A DNA stretch of 42,364 nt from W11650 sp041844915 (GTDB lineage Bacteria; Bacillota; Clostridia; Lachnospirales; Vallitaleaceae). A program made the position numbers and the translations under genes. Below, piece after piece: positions 15,896 through 24,003 of the stretch. The stretch covers positions 1-42,364 of the forward strand of contig JBGZBY010000062.1 of NCBI GenBank assembly GCA_041844915.1, in the 5' to 3' direction. The notes under the pieces were generated by a model, which saw nothing but the letters and a program-made list of their open reading frames with translations, had not been told where the DNA came from and searched no databases. How positions within the stretch are numbered: position 1 is the first letter of the stretch; every line of letters begins with the position of its first letter.

Positions 15896-17212
15896 ATGGA
15901 CGAGATGAAAAATTCAATGCAGGGAGCAGTAACAGAAGGCGCAGCAGAGGCCAAGGAAGAAAGCGCAGCAGTAGAGAGCGAAGTTAAAGAAGCTTTGCCG
16001 ATGGAAACCATGGCGGACTATGAAGCTGAGATTACGGCGTCTTTAAAGAAGGTTAAAAACGGTGATTTGGTAGAGGGAGAAATCATCGGGGTTAACGATA
16101 AGGAGGCTTTGGTTAATTTTGGGTACATTTCCGACGGAATCGTTCCTGCAAGCGAGATGCCTTTAGAGCCGGAGCAAAAGCCTAATGAAAAGTATAAAGT
16201 CGGCGATAAAATCAAGGCTGAAATCCTCAGAACGGATGACGGTTTAGGCAATGTAGAGCTTTCGATTACGAAAGCGGCAGCTTTGGAGGGCTGGAAGCAA
16301 ATCGAAAAAGCATTTCAGGACAAACAGCCGCTAAAGGTGACGGTAGTTCAGGCGATCAAGGGCGGAGTATTATGCGACTTTATGGGCGTAAAGGCATTTA
16401 TGCCGGCGTCACTAGCTTCAGCAGTCTATATTGAGGATTTGAACGATCTGGTTGGCAAGGAACTGGATGTGCTTGTTCTGGAGCTTGATAAAAAAGGCAG
16501 TCGGGCTGTGTTTACCCGTAAGGAGTTGGAAAAAGAAAAGCTTCAGGAGGAGAGAGCCAAGATGTTTGAAACGGTGAATCCGAATGACGAATTTAGCGGC
16601 GTGGTGAAAAAGATCATGGACTTTGGGGTCTTTGTTAATATCGGCGCAGTAGACGGCTTGGTACGAATTGAGGATTTGAGCTGGGAGCATGTGGCCAGAG
16701 CCGAGGATATCGTTAGCGAGGGACAGGAAGTGTCGGTATATGTTATTGAAGTGGATCGCGCGAAAAAGAAGATTCGGCTGGGTATGAAGGATCGCAGCAT
16801 GGATCCGTGGAATTCCGTAGAGAAGGATTATACTGCCGGAGAAACCTATGAAGGAAAGGTAATGAGAATCAAAGATTTTGGTGCGTTCGTTGCATTGCCG
16901 ACCGGAGTAGAAGGCTTGATTCACCTGTCGCAGATTTCGGATAAGCACATCAAATCACCGGAGGAAGTTCTTAAGGTGGGCGATGTGGTAAATGTTCGAG
17001 TGCTGGAGGTTAATAAAGCGGAAAAGAGGATTCGCCTGACTATGAAGAGTCAGGATACTGTTGCCCCCAGACAGCCGAGAGAGCCGAAGGAGCCGCGCAA
17101 AAATCAACCGGCGCCAAAGAAGGAAGCAGAAGTAATGACTACGGGCGGTACGGAAGCCATGACCTCCTTACAGTCGGCGTTTGATAATATTGATTTGAAG
17201 GATTTTAAATAG
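15896..17212 (+). CDS. rpsA: S1 RNA-binding domain protein (ribosomal protein S1 homologue)
   Basis: Binds mRNA, probably at the ribosome. The 438 residues have an acidic N-terminal arm (1-50) and four S1 domains at about 56-125, 143-208, 229-298 and 315-384. Domains three and four keep the classic RNA-binding pattern DFGVFVNIGAVDGLV and DFGAFVALPTGVEGLIHLSQIS. The third and fourth end with IRLGMK and IRLTMK, and the tail is rich in Pro, Lys and Glu. Firmicute S1 homologues are shorter than the six-domain E. coli S1, and four domains is common. Here it is not fused to IspH, as it is in some Clostridia. An AAGTGAGG site lies before the ATG. Confidence 0.9.
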   Translation: MDEMKNSMQGAVTEGAAEAKEESAAVESEVKEALPMETMADYEAEITASLKKVKNGDLVEGEIIGVNDKEALVNFGYISDGIVPASEMPLEPEQKPNEKYKVGDKIKAEILRTDDGLGNVELSITKAAALEGWKQIEKAFQDKQPLKVTVVQAIKGGVLCDFMGVKAFMPASLASAVYIEDLNDLVGKELDVLVLELDKKGSRAVFTRKELEKEKLQEERAKMFETVNPNDEFSGVVKKIMDFGVFVNIGAVDGLVRIEDLSWEHVARAEDIVSEGQEVSVYVIEVDRAKKKIRLGMKDRSMDPWNSVEKDYTAGETYEGKVMRIKDFGAFVALPTGVEGLIHLSQISDKHIKSPEEVLKVGDVVNVRVLEVNKAEKRIRLTMKSQDTVAPRQPREPKEPRKNQPAPKKEAEVMTTGGTEAMTSLQSAFDNIDLKDFK

Positions 17213-17401
17213 GAATTGCAGAAAAGGTTAGCATAATGAGGAAACGTTCTTGCTGGGAAAGGTATTTGCCCTTAAGCTGCTCGTGCACGGAAGAAACGGA
17301 AGGCCGTCTTCGTCCGATTTGCTGGGATGCGTCCGGTCGGCGAGCAGTGTGAAGGGAAAGGCAGGAACGTTTTTTTATGAATTGAAGGACAGGAGTACAA
17401 G

Positions 17402-19003
17402 ATGAACGAACAAAATCAAAATAATAACGAATGGAATACAACAGCCTCTCCGGAAAATGCGCCGCAGCAGCCGGAGAGCTATGTTCAGCCCGCCATGCCG
17501 CAGCAGCCGGAGGGCTATGTTCAGTCTGTCATGCCGCAGCAATCAGGAGGTTATGTTCAGTCTGCTATGCCGCAGCAGTCGGAGGGTCATGCTCAGCCTG
17601 CGCCGATGGAGGCGTCCTATCAAAATTATACAAGTCCCCAGCCGTATGCGCAGCCATTTCCCTATCAGCCGCAGCCGGCGCCTAAGAGTAAAAAAGGACT
17701 ATGGATTGGACTTGGTATTGGCGGTGTGCTTATTGTAGCGCTTTTGCTTATAGGCATCCTTTTTGCCACCGGAATGTTGGATGTGGGAAGGACAAATGCG
17801 GAAAAGCTTTGGGCGGCTATTTTAAAAAACAATGAAATTACCAAAGCCGAGATGTTTCAAGAGTTGGTCTTGGATGAATGGAAGCAAGGAGAAGGCTTTT
17901 ACGGTTCGCTTAATTATTTTTCGCTGTTCAACGGAGCGGGAATTAAGCTTCATACCAAGGTTGATATGGCTAGCGAAAGCATGGAGGCAGATGTTCGGGT
18001 GATGCTGAAGGGGCTGGAATTTTTGGATATTCTCTATCAGCGGCGGGGACAGGATCATATTGTTTCGATTCCCAAGCTGGTTAGTCAGGCGTTTTATTTT
18101 TCCAAAGAGGGAATCGGCGAGTTGGTAGAGGAAAATGGCATGGCCAGCCAAGAGACAGCCGATGCTGTGATGGAAAGCTTTTCTGCAAAGAACATTGAAA
18201 AATCCTTGAAATATTTAAGATCGGCATTGAATCCGATGACTTTGCCGGAATTTAAGAAATTAGATGAAAAAAAATATCTGGAGAGGGTCAGGGATTATTA
18301 TGATGCTCTGATCAAAGTAGAAAGAGGAAGCCAGAAGCTGAACGTTAACGGCGAAGAAAAGGAATTCAAAGGGGATGTATATGAGATCAATGAAAATCTT
18401 GGAGATACGGCAGAATTTTATTTTTCTCTGCTGAAAGATTTGCTGGCAGATGAGAATTTCAAGCCCTTTGTCGAGGCGTATTTGGAAAGATTGATCGCCG
18501 AAATGGAAAAGAACCAAGACCTGCTGCTGTACAATTACCTGACAGTGGTCAGCGGCTCCTTTGAGATGAAAACGGCTTGGGATGATGACATAAAGGCGGA
18601 ACTGGTTTACATCAAGGAACTGATTTTAGACAGACTGGATCGCGCTGCCGAGGAAATGGCAAAGCCGCATACGGCGACCGAAGCGGCAACAGCCTTTGAA
18701 TTGATTAAGCAATCAGGCTCTACTATGAATATGGTGTTTGTAGTGGACAAAAGGGTGATATATTCTAACATAGAAGTGGCGCTTGCCTTAAAGGAACTTT
18801 CCGAAGGGCCAAGTGAAATTGATTTTGTTCGATATCATGTGACGACGGGATTGCTGGCAATCAATGATGATGTGAAGCTTTCCGCCTTTGAGTCGGAAAA
18901 GGCATTTGATTTTGCTGCGGCAGGCCCGGAGGATATGATGAAGCTTTACGAGGAGCTGCAGCAAAATGCGCAGAAGATTGGGGAAGATTTAGGGCTTTTT
19001 TAG
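17402..19003 (+). CDS. Membrane-anchored protein with repetitive Pro/Gln N-terminus, function unknown
   Basis: I do not recognise a named function. The 533 residues fall into three parts. Residues 1-98 are Pro/Gln-rich and probably cytoplasmic, with four copies of a 12-residue unit (MPQQPEGYVQSA type) from about residue 21 to 68. A single membrane helix spans about 100-124, preceded by KSKK. The remaining 400 residues should lie outside the membrane and look like a soluble alpha/beta domain with no cysteines or catalytic motif that I can see. It is followed after 73 bases by two ABC-2-like membrane proteins and may belong to the same envelope unit. An AGGAGT site precedes the ATG. Confidence 0.75.
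   Translation: MNEQNQNNNEWNTTASPENAPQQPESYVQPAMPQQPEGYVQSVMPQQSGGYVQSAMPQQSEGHAQPAPMEASYQNYTSPQPYAQPFPYQPQPAPKSKKGLWIGLGIGGVLIVALLLIGILFATGMLDVGRTNAEKLWAAILKNNEITKAEMFQELVLDEWKQGEGFYGSLNYFSLFNGAGIKLHTKVDMASESMEADVRVMLKGLEFLDILYQRRGQDHIVSIPKLVSQAFYFSKEGIGELVEENGMASQETADAVMESFSAKNIEKSLKYLRSALNPMTLPEFKKLDEKKYLERVRDYYDALIKVERGSQKLNVNGEEKEFKGDVYEINENLGDTAEFYFSLLKDLLADENFKPFVEAYLERLIAEMEKNQDLLLYNYLTVVSGSFEMKTAWDDDIKAELVYIKELILDRLDRAAEEMAKPHTATEAATAFELIKQSGSTMNMVFVVDKRVIYSNIEVALALKELSEGPSEIDFVRYHVTTGLLAINDDVKLSAFESEKAFDFAAAGPEDMMKLYEELQQNAQKIGEDLGLF
17461..17604 (+). repeat. In-frame 36-bp tandem repeat, four copies
   Basis: Units start at 17461, 17497, 17533 and 17569, each beginning GCCGCAGCA, and encode the 12-residue PQQ(P/S)EGYVQSAM unit. 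The exact spacing suggests slippage or recombination in the coding sequence. Confidence 0.85.
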
Positions 19004-19076
19004 CCGCCGATTTCGCAGGAAATGCTTGAAAATACTTTCGAGCGAGGAAGTCTTAAAAAAATAGAAAGGATATGCT

Positions 19077-20234
19077 ATGAGAAACGTTATTTTGCTCATG
19101 AAATATGGCTTACTGCTTCATGGGAAAGCAATCTGGCGGGTCAAATGGCATTTCCTTTTTCTTTTTGCCGTAATGGCGGTCACTGTGTTGACGGCGATTC
19201 ATCAGCCGCCAAAGCTTTTTTTGATTACCTATTACAATGAGGACGGCTCCTATCTGTCCAGACTGGCGATTGATAATTTTGTTAAGGAAATCAAGGCGGT
19301 TGCGGAGATCAGGGAAGAAAAAAGCCTGCCAAAGGAGCCGGCCGGGGATGCTTTTCTTTATTTTCCGAGAGGCTTTGCCGAAAGCTGGCAGCATTTTGAA
19401 CAGCTGCCGGCGCAGGTTTATTTGCTGACAAAAAATCCGGTGGATCGGATTCTTCTGGAGGAAAGCTTCCGAGCCTATGAGGCGATCTTGCTGGGCTCGG
19501 AATCAGTAATTCTGGCGTATAATCAGGAACTGGCAGATCTGAAGTTTGCACAGGAGCAGGTAGTTAAAAAAAATGTGGAGATTTCGCTGGATTTTTTGAC
19601 ACTGGCACTACAGCGAAATAGGCTGTTAACAAACAATCCGATGGAGACCCTGCCGGCGGCGTTGACAAAGCGCTACTATTTTTTTAGCTTAAGCTTATTT
19701 TTGGGGTTTTTGCTGGGGGTTTTTCATGGCGGAGCAGAAATAGAAAAACGGCGAAGATATCGCCGCCTGTTTTTAACGACGATTTCCGCCGGGAATTATT
19801 TTGTCAGTCAAGTGCTGTTGGTTGCGGCCAGCTGTGTTTTTTATGGTGGATCGGCCTTTGTCATAGGAAAATATGCTTTGGAGATTGACATTGAGCCTGA
19901 TTTTTTTATCGGACTTACGATATGCCTGCTGGCGTCATATTTGCTTTTGCTTTTAATTAGCTATGCTTTTCGAGAATTAAATGGCTACTATATGCTTATG
20001 CTGTCGGCTTTATTGATATTTGGCCTTTTTGGCGGAGCTTTTTTGCCGATTTCCGCTTATCCCAAGGAATGGATAGGATTGACCCTATTTTCACCCTTTT
20101 ATCATATTCTTCTGTTTTTGCTGCGCGTATCCGGCTCTGGCTTGGAAGCGATCGAATATGGAGGCTTGGCTCTGCTTTTAGCGGCGCTTTTGACAGGACA
20201 TTTGATTGGCATAAGGAGAGTGCGCTATGTCTAA
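19077..20234 (+). CDS. ABC-2-type membrane protein, first of a pair
   Basis: The 385 residues follow the ABC-2 exporter permease plan: an N-terminal helix (about 25-42), a large outside domain (about 45-200), then about six helices to the C-terminus. Motifs such as GAEIEKRRRYRRLFLTTISAGNYFVSQ (cytoplasmic loop after the first C-terminal helix) and GAFLPISAYPKEWIGLTLFSPFYHIL match the usual permease segments of YhgE/ABC2_membrane_3-like proteins. It overlaps the next gene by 8 bases, so the two are coupled and may pair in the membrane. No ATP-binding subunit is encoded beside it. Substrate unknown. Confidence 0.7.
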   Translation: MRNVILLMKYGLLLHGKAIWRVKWHFLFLFAVMAVTVLTAIHQPPKLFLITYYNEDGSYLSRLAIDNFVKEIKAVAEIREEKSLPKEPAGDAFLYFPRGFAESWQHFEQLPAQVYLLTKNPVDRILLEESFRAYEAILLGSESVILAYNQELADLKFAQEQVVKKNVEISLDFLTLALQRNRLLTNNPMETLPAALTKRYYFFSLSLFLGFLLGVFHGGAEIEKRRRYRRLFLTTISAGNYFVSQVLLVAASCVFYGGSAFVIGKYALEIDIEPDFFIGLTICLLASYLLLLLISYAFRELNGYYMLMLSALLIFGLFGGAFLPISAYPKEWIGLTLFSPFYHILLFLLRVSGSGLEAIEYGGLALLLAALLTGHLIGIRRVRYV

Positions 20235-21330
20235 GGTCATATTGCTGAGTAAAATGAAGGGGAGGATTTTATATCGGAGCGTCAAGACGCTTATTGCCGG
20301 AGGCATTGTTTTGTTGATGATCGGAATGCTCTTTGCGGCTGCTCTATCGCAAAGAGAGGATAAGATTCGAGTATTTCTGCATAATCAGGACGCTTCTGAT
20401 TTGGCACGAATTTTTATGGAAATGGCAAGTGATCGAATAGCGATTGAAGAAAGGGAACAAAAAGAAGGGATAGACGGTGTGAAAAGCTATCAGGCGGAGC
20501 TTCTTTTGGTGATTCCCGAAGGCGCGGCGGGAAAGCTTCTGGCGGGAGAAACCGAGGATATTTTTGAAATTTATTATTTAAAGGAGAACTCTCTGGCGGC
20601 TTTGCTGGCGGATCGGATGATAAGTGGTGCGTTTCCTGAAATTTACCGGCTAAGAGGGGAATATTTTGCCGGAAGTTTATACGAAGCGCATGCGCTGGAG
20701 CGAAAGAAGGATTTGCTCAATGCCTTTCGGCATAAGGTCTGGGTGGCGCAGCAGACAGTGAAAAAGGGATTTTATTTTTCGATTCTTTCTCAATTTTCGC
20801 AGGAGATAGAAGGTAGTGAGCAGGAGAGCCGGCCGCAGCACGGGGATTTGTCGTCGTCTTTAGACAAGGAGGTCTCCGATGAGGAAGCGGATGTCGTTCA
20901 GGAAAAAGCGGCAATTGAGGCAGAGCGGGAAGATCAGGGAGCTTTGAGCCGGGTCACGGCCGGAGTGCTGCTGGTTGTTACCAGCGGATTGAACTATCTT
21001 TTTTTATTATATTTTGGATTAAAATTATTGTATCTAAGGGATAAAAATGATAAAATAAAGGCGGCGGGCTTGCAGGAAGGTCATCAGCTGACTAGCGATC
21101 TGACGGTGCTGCTTTTGCCGGAGATCATCTTAATGACTGCGCTTTATCCGGCAGCACTGGCGCTAGAGGGGCTTTTGCTTTGGCAGGGCTTTGCAATAGC
21201 AGGCTTGCTGGCGGTAGGAATCAATTTGATTTTGATTCGATTGGTCAGAGAGAAGCAGATGTATTTTCCGATTGGCGTTGGTATTTATATTGCGGCTGTT
21301 TTAGCGGGAGCTGTGATCGGGTGGAGCTAA
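20227..21330 (+). CDS. ABC-2-type membrane protein, second of a pair
   Basis: The 367 residues have the same plan as the upstream protein: one N-terminal helix (about 20-40), an outside domain that is unusually acidic near 195-240, then four to five helices. Sequence similarity to the upstream gene is low; the shared feature is topology. The start ATG lies inside the upstream gene's end. With no ATPase nearby, the pair could use an ATPase encoded elsewhere, or it may no longer be a transporter. The gene is followed 21 bases later by the DUF2953 gene, which suggests one transcript. Confidence 0.6.
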   Translation: MSKVILLSKMKGRILYRSVKTLIAGGIVLLMIGMLFAAALSQREDKIRVFLHNQDASDLARIFMEMASDRIAIEEREQKEGIDGVKSYQAELLLVIPEGAAGKLLAGETEDIFEIYYLKENSLAALLADRMISGAFPEIYRLRGEYFAGSLYEAHALERKKDLLNAFRHKVWVAQQTVKKGFYFSILSQFSQEIEGSEQESRPQHGDLSSSLDKEVSDEEADVVQEKAAIEAEREDQGALSRVTAGVLLVVTSGLNYLFLLYFGLKLLYLRDKNDKIKAAGLQEGHQLTSDLTVLLLPEIILMTALYPAALALEGLLLWQGFAIAGLLAVGINLILIRLVREKQMYFPIGVGIYIAAVLAGAVIGWS

Positions 21331-21351
21331 GTCGAAAGCAGAGGTGACAGA

Positions 21352-22668
21352 ATGGAGCTGGTTTTGACAATTTTATTAGGATTGTTGAAGATAGCAGGGA
21401 TTTTTCTGGTATTTTTGGCGGCGTTTGTTCTGCTGGTTTTGCTGATCGTCTTGTGTACTCCTATTCGTTATCAGATAAGCCTTGGCAAAAAGGAAGGCCT
21501 TTTGTACGGCGGGCAGGTTAGCTGGCTGTTTCGGTTGCTTCGATTTACTTTTTCTCATACGGAAGCAGAGGATATTTCAGAAATCAATATATTTGGTCTT
21601 TATCGCAAGAGGGAGGTCAAAGCGGTGGCGCGAAAGGAGAAGGCAGCAAAGCTGGAGGAGGATATCTGGCAGACAGACTGGCAAACGATGGAAGAAGATG
21701 AGTTTAAGCAAAAATTATTTGAGTATTTATCGGAGCCGTCAAAACCAGAGTCAAAGTCTGCTGTCGAAGCGCAGACGGAAAAAAGTGCAGAGCGCCTGAC
21801 CGAGGGCGATACAGCAGAGGAAGGCGGCGCGAAGCCAGAGCGGGCTGTCGAAGCGCAGACGGAAAAAAGTGCAGAGCGCCCGATCAAAAGCGATACAGCA
21901 GAGGAGGGCGGCGCGAAGCCGGAGCGGGCTGTCGAAGCGCAGACGGAAAAAAGCGCAGAGCGCCTGACCGAGGGCGATACAGCAAAGGAAGGTGGCGCGA
22001 AGCCAGAGCGGGCTGTTGAAGCGCAGACGGGAAAAAGCGCAGAGCGCCTGACCGAGGGCGATACAGCAGAGGAGGGCGGCGCGAAGCCAGAGCGGGCTGT
22101 CGAAGCGCGGACGCAAAAGAGCGCGGAGCGATGGATAGAAGATGAGCCGGAGGAAGGTGGTCAAGAAGAACCTGCGGCGGAAACTGGCAAGAAAAAAAAC
22201 GATTGGCAGACACAGCTAGATAATGCATGGTGGATTTTTGACAAGCTTCGAGCCTATTTAAGAGAAAATTCGGGATTTTTCCGGCACATCATGCGTTGGG
22301 TATTTCGGATGCTGCGCTCGGCTTTGCCGAAAAGAGCAGATGGCAAAGTGGAGCTTGGCTTGCAGGATCCGGCGCATACGGGAACTGTTTTGGCTTTATT
22401 TTATTTGTTTTATCCGGAAAATCGTGGTAAAATAGAGGTAATACCGGATTTTGAAGTACCAAGATTTAGCGGCGAGGCTGTTTTTGCCGGAAGAATTCTT
22501 TTGATTGAACTGATTTATTATGCCCTGCGTTTGGCTCTTGATATACGTTTTATTCGGTTGCTGCTGCTGGTTAGAACATTGAAAGCAGGAAGGGCGAAGG
22601 AAGAGCTTAAGAAAAAGAAAACAAAGGAATGGGAAGAAATACCGACATCTGCTTCGGCAGGAGGATAA
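21352..22668 (+). CDS. DUF2953 (YtfI-like) membrane protein with internal repeats
   Basis: In Bacillus a DUF2953 gene stands directly before ytfJ, as here, and the pair is linked with sporulation. The 438 residues start with a long hydrophobic segment (1-37) and a VLCTPIRYQISLG stretch, which is the family's N-terminal pattern. Residues 135-275 are a hydrophilic insert made of five near-identical 28-residue repeats (AVEAQTEKSAERL...). The C-terminal 170 residues return to the family domain (LPKRADGKVELGLQDPAHTG, then FEVPRFSGEAVFAGRI). Known DUF2953 proteins are about 200-250 residues, so the insert accounts for most of the extra length. A GAGGTG site precedes the ATG. Confidence 0.75.
   Translation: MELVLTILLGLLKIAGIFLVFLAAFVLLVLLIVLCTPIRYQISLGKKEGLLYGGQVSWLFRLLRFTFSHTEAEDISEINIFGLYRKREVKAVARKEKAAKLEEDIWQTDWQTMEEDEFKQKLFEYLSEPSKPESKSAVEAQTEKSAERLTEGDTAEEGGAKPERAVEAQTEKSAERPIKSDTAEEGGAKPERAVEAQTEKSAERLTEGDTAKEGGAKPERAVEAQTGKSAERLTEGDTAEEGGAKPERAVEARTQKSAERWIEDEPEEGGQEEPAAETGKKKNDWQTQLDNAWWIFDKLRAYLRENSGFFRHIMRWVFRMLRSALPKRADGKVELGLQDPAHTGTVLALFYLFYPENRGKIEVIPDFEVPRFSGEAVFAGRILLIELIYYALRLALDIRFIRLLLLVRTLKAGRAKEELKKKKTKEWEEIPTSASAGG
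21760..22179 (+). repeat. In-frame 84-bp tandem repeat, five copies
   Basis: Units start exactly every 84 bases at 21760, 21844, 21928, 22012 and 22096. The first four are nearly identical and the fifth has diverged. Each encodes a 28-residue Glu/Ala-rich unit. The high identity points to recent expansion, so copy number probably varies between strains. Confidence 0.9.
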
Positions 22669-22682
22669 AATAGGAGGATATT

Positions 22683-23009
22683 ATGACGGATAAAGGAAGA
22701 AGCAATGCAGCGGAGCTGATTACCGGCATGGGTCAGTTTTTAAATACTAAAACAGTGGTCGGAGAGCCGATTGTGATTAAAGATACCACGATCATTCCGC
22801 TTATGGATGTTGCTTTTGGTTCGGGAGTGAGTGCCTCCGGCGGCGGCATGGGAGCAAAAATCAGTCCTAAAGCGATTTTAGTGATTAAGGACGGGCATAC
22901 CAGGCTTGTAAATATTAACAGCAAAGACAATATCAGCAAGATCCTAGATATGGTGCCGGATATGATGGATCGCTTCGTTCCGATGCAGAGCAAGGCCGAA
23001 AAAGAATGA
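22683..23009 (+). CDS. ytfJ: GerW/YtfJ family sporulation-type protein
   Basis: In spore formers YtfJ (GerW) is a spore protein needed for germination with some nutrients. The 108 residues hold the family core: TVVGEPIVIKDTTIIPLMDVAFGSG, a Gly-rich GGGMGAKISPKAILVI and a DMVPDMMDRF tail. It is shorter than the Bacillus protein because the N-terminal arm is short and the C-terminal tail is missing. The preceding gene is the usual DUF2953 partner. The stop overlaps the start of the Crp/Fnr-like regulator by 4 bases. A TAGGAGGATATT site precedes the ATG. Confidence 0.9.
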   Translation: MTDKGRSNAAELITGMGQFLNTKTVVGEPIVIKDTTIIPLMDVAFGSGVSASGGGMGAKISPKAILVIKDGHTRLVNINSKDNISKILDMVPDMMDRFVPMQSKAEKE

Positions 23010-23689
23010 TATTCGGTTTGGAAAAGCTGCTACAAATGCGCCTGTTTGCCGGTATGACTCGTAAGGAGGTCGAAAGCATTATTCTGAGATGTCGGTATCA
23101 TGCCTATCAAAAGGGAGAATGCATTGTCAGGGAGGGCGAAGCTTGTACTGCCTTTGGCTTGATAGCAGATGGGAGTATTGTGATTCAAAAGGAAAACGCG
23201 GCCGGAGAAAACCAAATTTTGGCGAAGATGTCTGCCGGTCAGATCTTTGGGGAAATTTTAGTATATTCTACCAGAAAGAAATGGCCGGCAACAATCTGGG
23301 CAACCGAGCCGAGTGGGATTTATTTTATGGATTTGGTGAAGCTTAGCGATGGTCAGATTCCGTTTTCGGAGTTGCATGGCAAGCTGATGCGGAATTTTAT
23401 GAGAGAATTGTCGGATAAGGCTTTGGCTTTGAATAAGAAGCTGGAGTATTTGTCCTTGAAAAAAATGCGGGGAAAAATTGCCAAATATTTGCTGGAGCAG
23501 GGCAGCCATCAGGCGGAGGAATATTTCCAAATTTCCTTTAATCGAAAGGAGCTTGCGGATTTTCTGGCAGTATCAAGGACGGCGTTATCTCGTGAGCTGG
23601 CTAGAATGAGAGAGGAAGGACTGCTTGATTATCACAAGAGCCGATTTAAGATTTTAGATTGGGTCGGGATGGAGAAAGCTATAGAATAA
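23006..23689 (+). CDS. Crp/Fnr family transcription regulator
   Basis: A DNA-binding regulator of 227 residues. Residues 10-130 form a cyclic-nucleotide-binding-like barrel (YQKGECIVREGEACTAFGLIADGSI, then GQIFGEI). A long dimer helix follows, and a winged helix-turn-helix sits at about 170-215 (NRKELADFLAVSRTALSRELARMREEGLL). Cysteines at 29, 39 and 47 are present, but they are not spaced like the N-terminal iron-sulfur cluster of E. coli FNR, and the RxS phosphate cassette of true cAMP receptors is not evident. The signal is unknown. It overlaps ytfJ by 4 bases and is followed by a terminator just upstream of the metal-handling operon, so a regulatory link is possible but unproven. Confidence 0.88.
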   Translation: MIFGLEKLLQMRLFAGMTRKEVESIILRCRYHAYQKGECIVREGEACTAFGLIADGSIVIQKENAAGENQILAKMSAGQIFGEILVYSTRKKWPATIWATEPSGIYFMDLVKLSDGQIPFSELHGKLMRNFMRELSDKALALNKKLEYLSLKKMRGKIAKYLLEQGSHQAEEYFQISFNRKELADFLAVSRTALSRELARMREEGLLDYHKSRFKILDWVGMEKAIE

Positions 23690-23781
23690 TAGGAGCGGAT
23701 AAAATAAGAGTCGGATGGAAAGCTTGCTGACTAGAAAATTTCGTTTCAGCAGAGGGAGAGATTCATCGTATATTTTTTACC

Positions 23782-23810
23782 AAAGGTAGCCGTGGCTACT
23801 TTTATTTTTT
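23782..23810 (+). terminator. Terminator after the Crp/Fnr gene
   Basis: 9-bp stem (core GTAGC/GCTAC, flanking A-T pairs) around a CGTG loop, 23782-23803, running into a T-rich stretch. The T-rich stretch also lies upstream of the next promoter. Confidence 0.75.
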
Positions 23811-23818
23811 TGCTTTTT

Positions 23819-23827
23819 TGTTATAAT
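23819..23827 (+). promoter_or_regulatory. Extended -10 promoter of the 24004-27166 operon
   Basis: TGTTATAAT at 23819-23827 is a full extended -10 (TGn plus TATAAT). There is no good -35 at 16-18 bases upstream. Start expected near 23834. Confidence 0.6.
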
Positions 23828-23831
23828 AGCA

Positions 23832-23850
23832 ACAACGATAATCATTCTCA
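23832..23850. promoter_or_regulatory. Fur-box-like operator
   Basis: Positions 23836-23850 read CGATAAT-C-ATTCTCA and match the 7-1-7 Fur consensus TGATAATnATTATCA at 12 of 14 positions. The 19-base window 23831-23849 matches the classical 19-mer at about 15 positions. It overlaps the predicted transcription start. PerR fits less well (10 of 14). Confidence 0.6.
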
Positions 23851-24003
23851 AAGAGAAAGCTTCCTTTTATGGCCGCGTTGAAGCCTTTGCAGGAAATCGT
23901 ATTTAGAGGAAAAATGTCGATGAAGCGAGGACAGTTTTTTTCGGCAAAAGGCAAAGAAGGAATAATGCAAAGGAGCAGATGATTTAAAGACAAAGGAGAG
24001 GAA

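Noticed and set aside
21751..22228. Long antisense frames opposite the DUF2953 gene
   Set aside because: They result from the 84-bp repeat being open in other frames; no start signals and odd composition.
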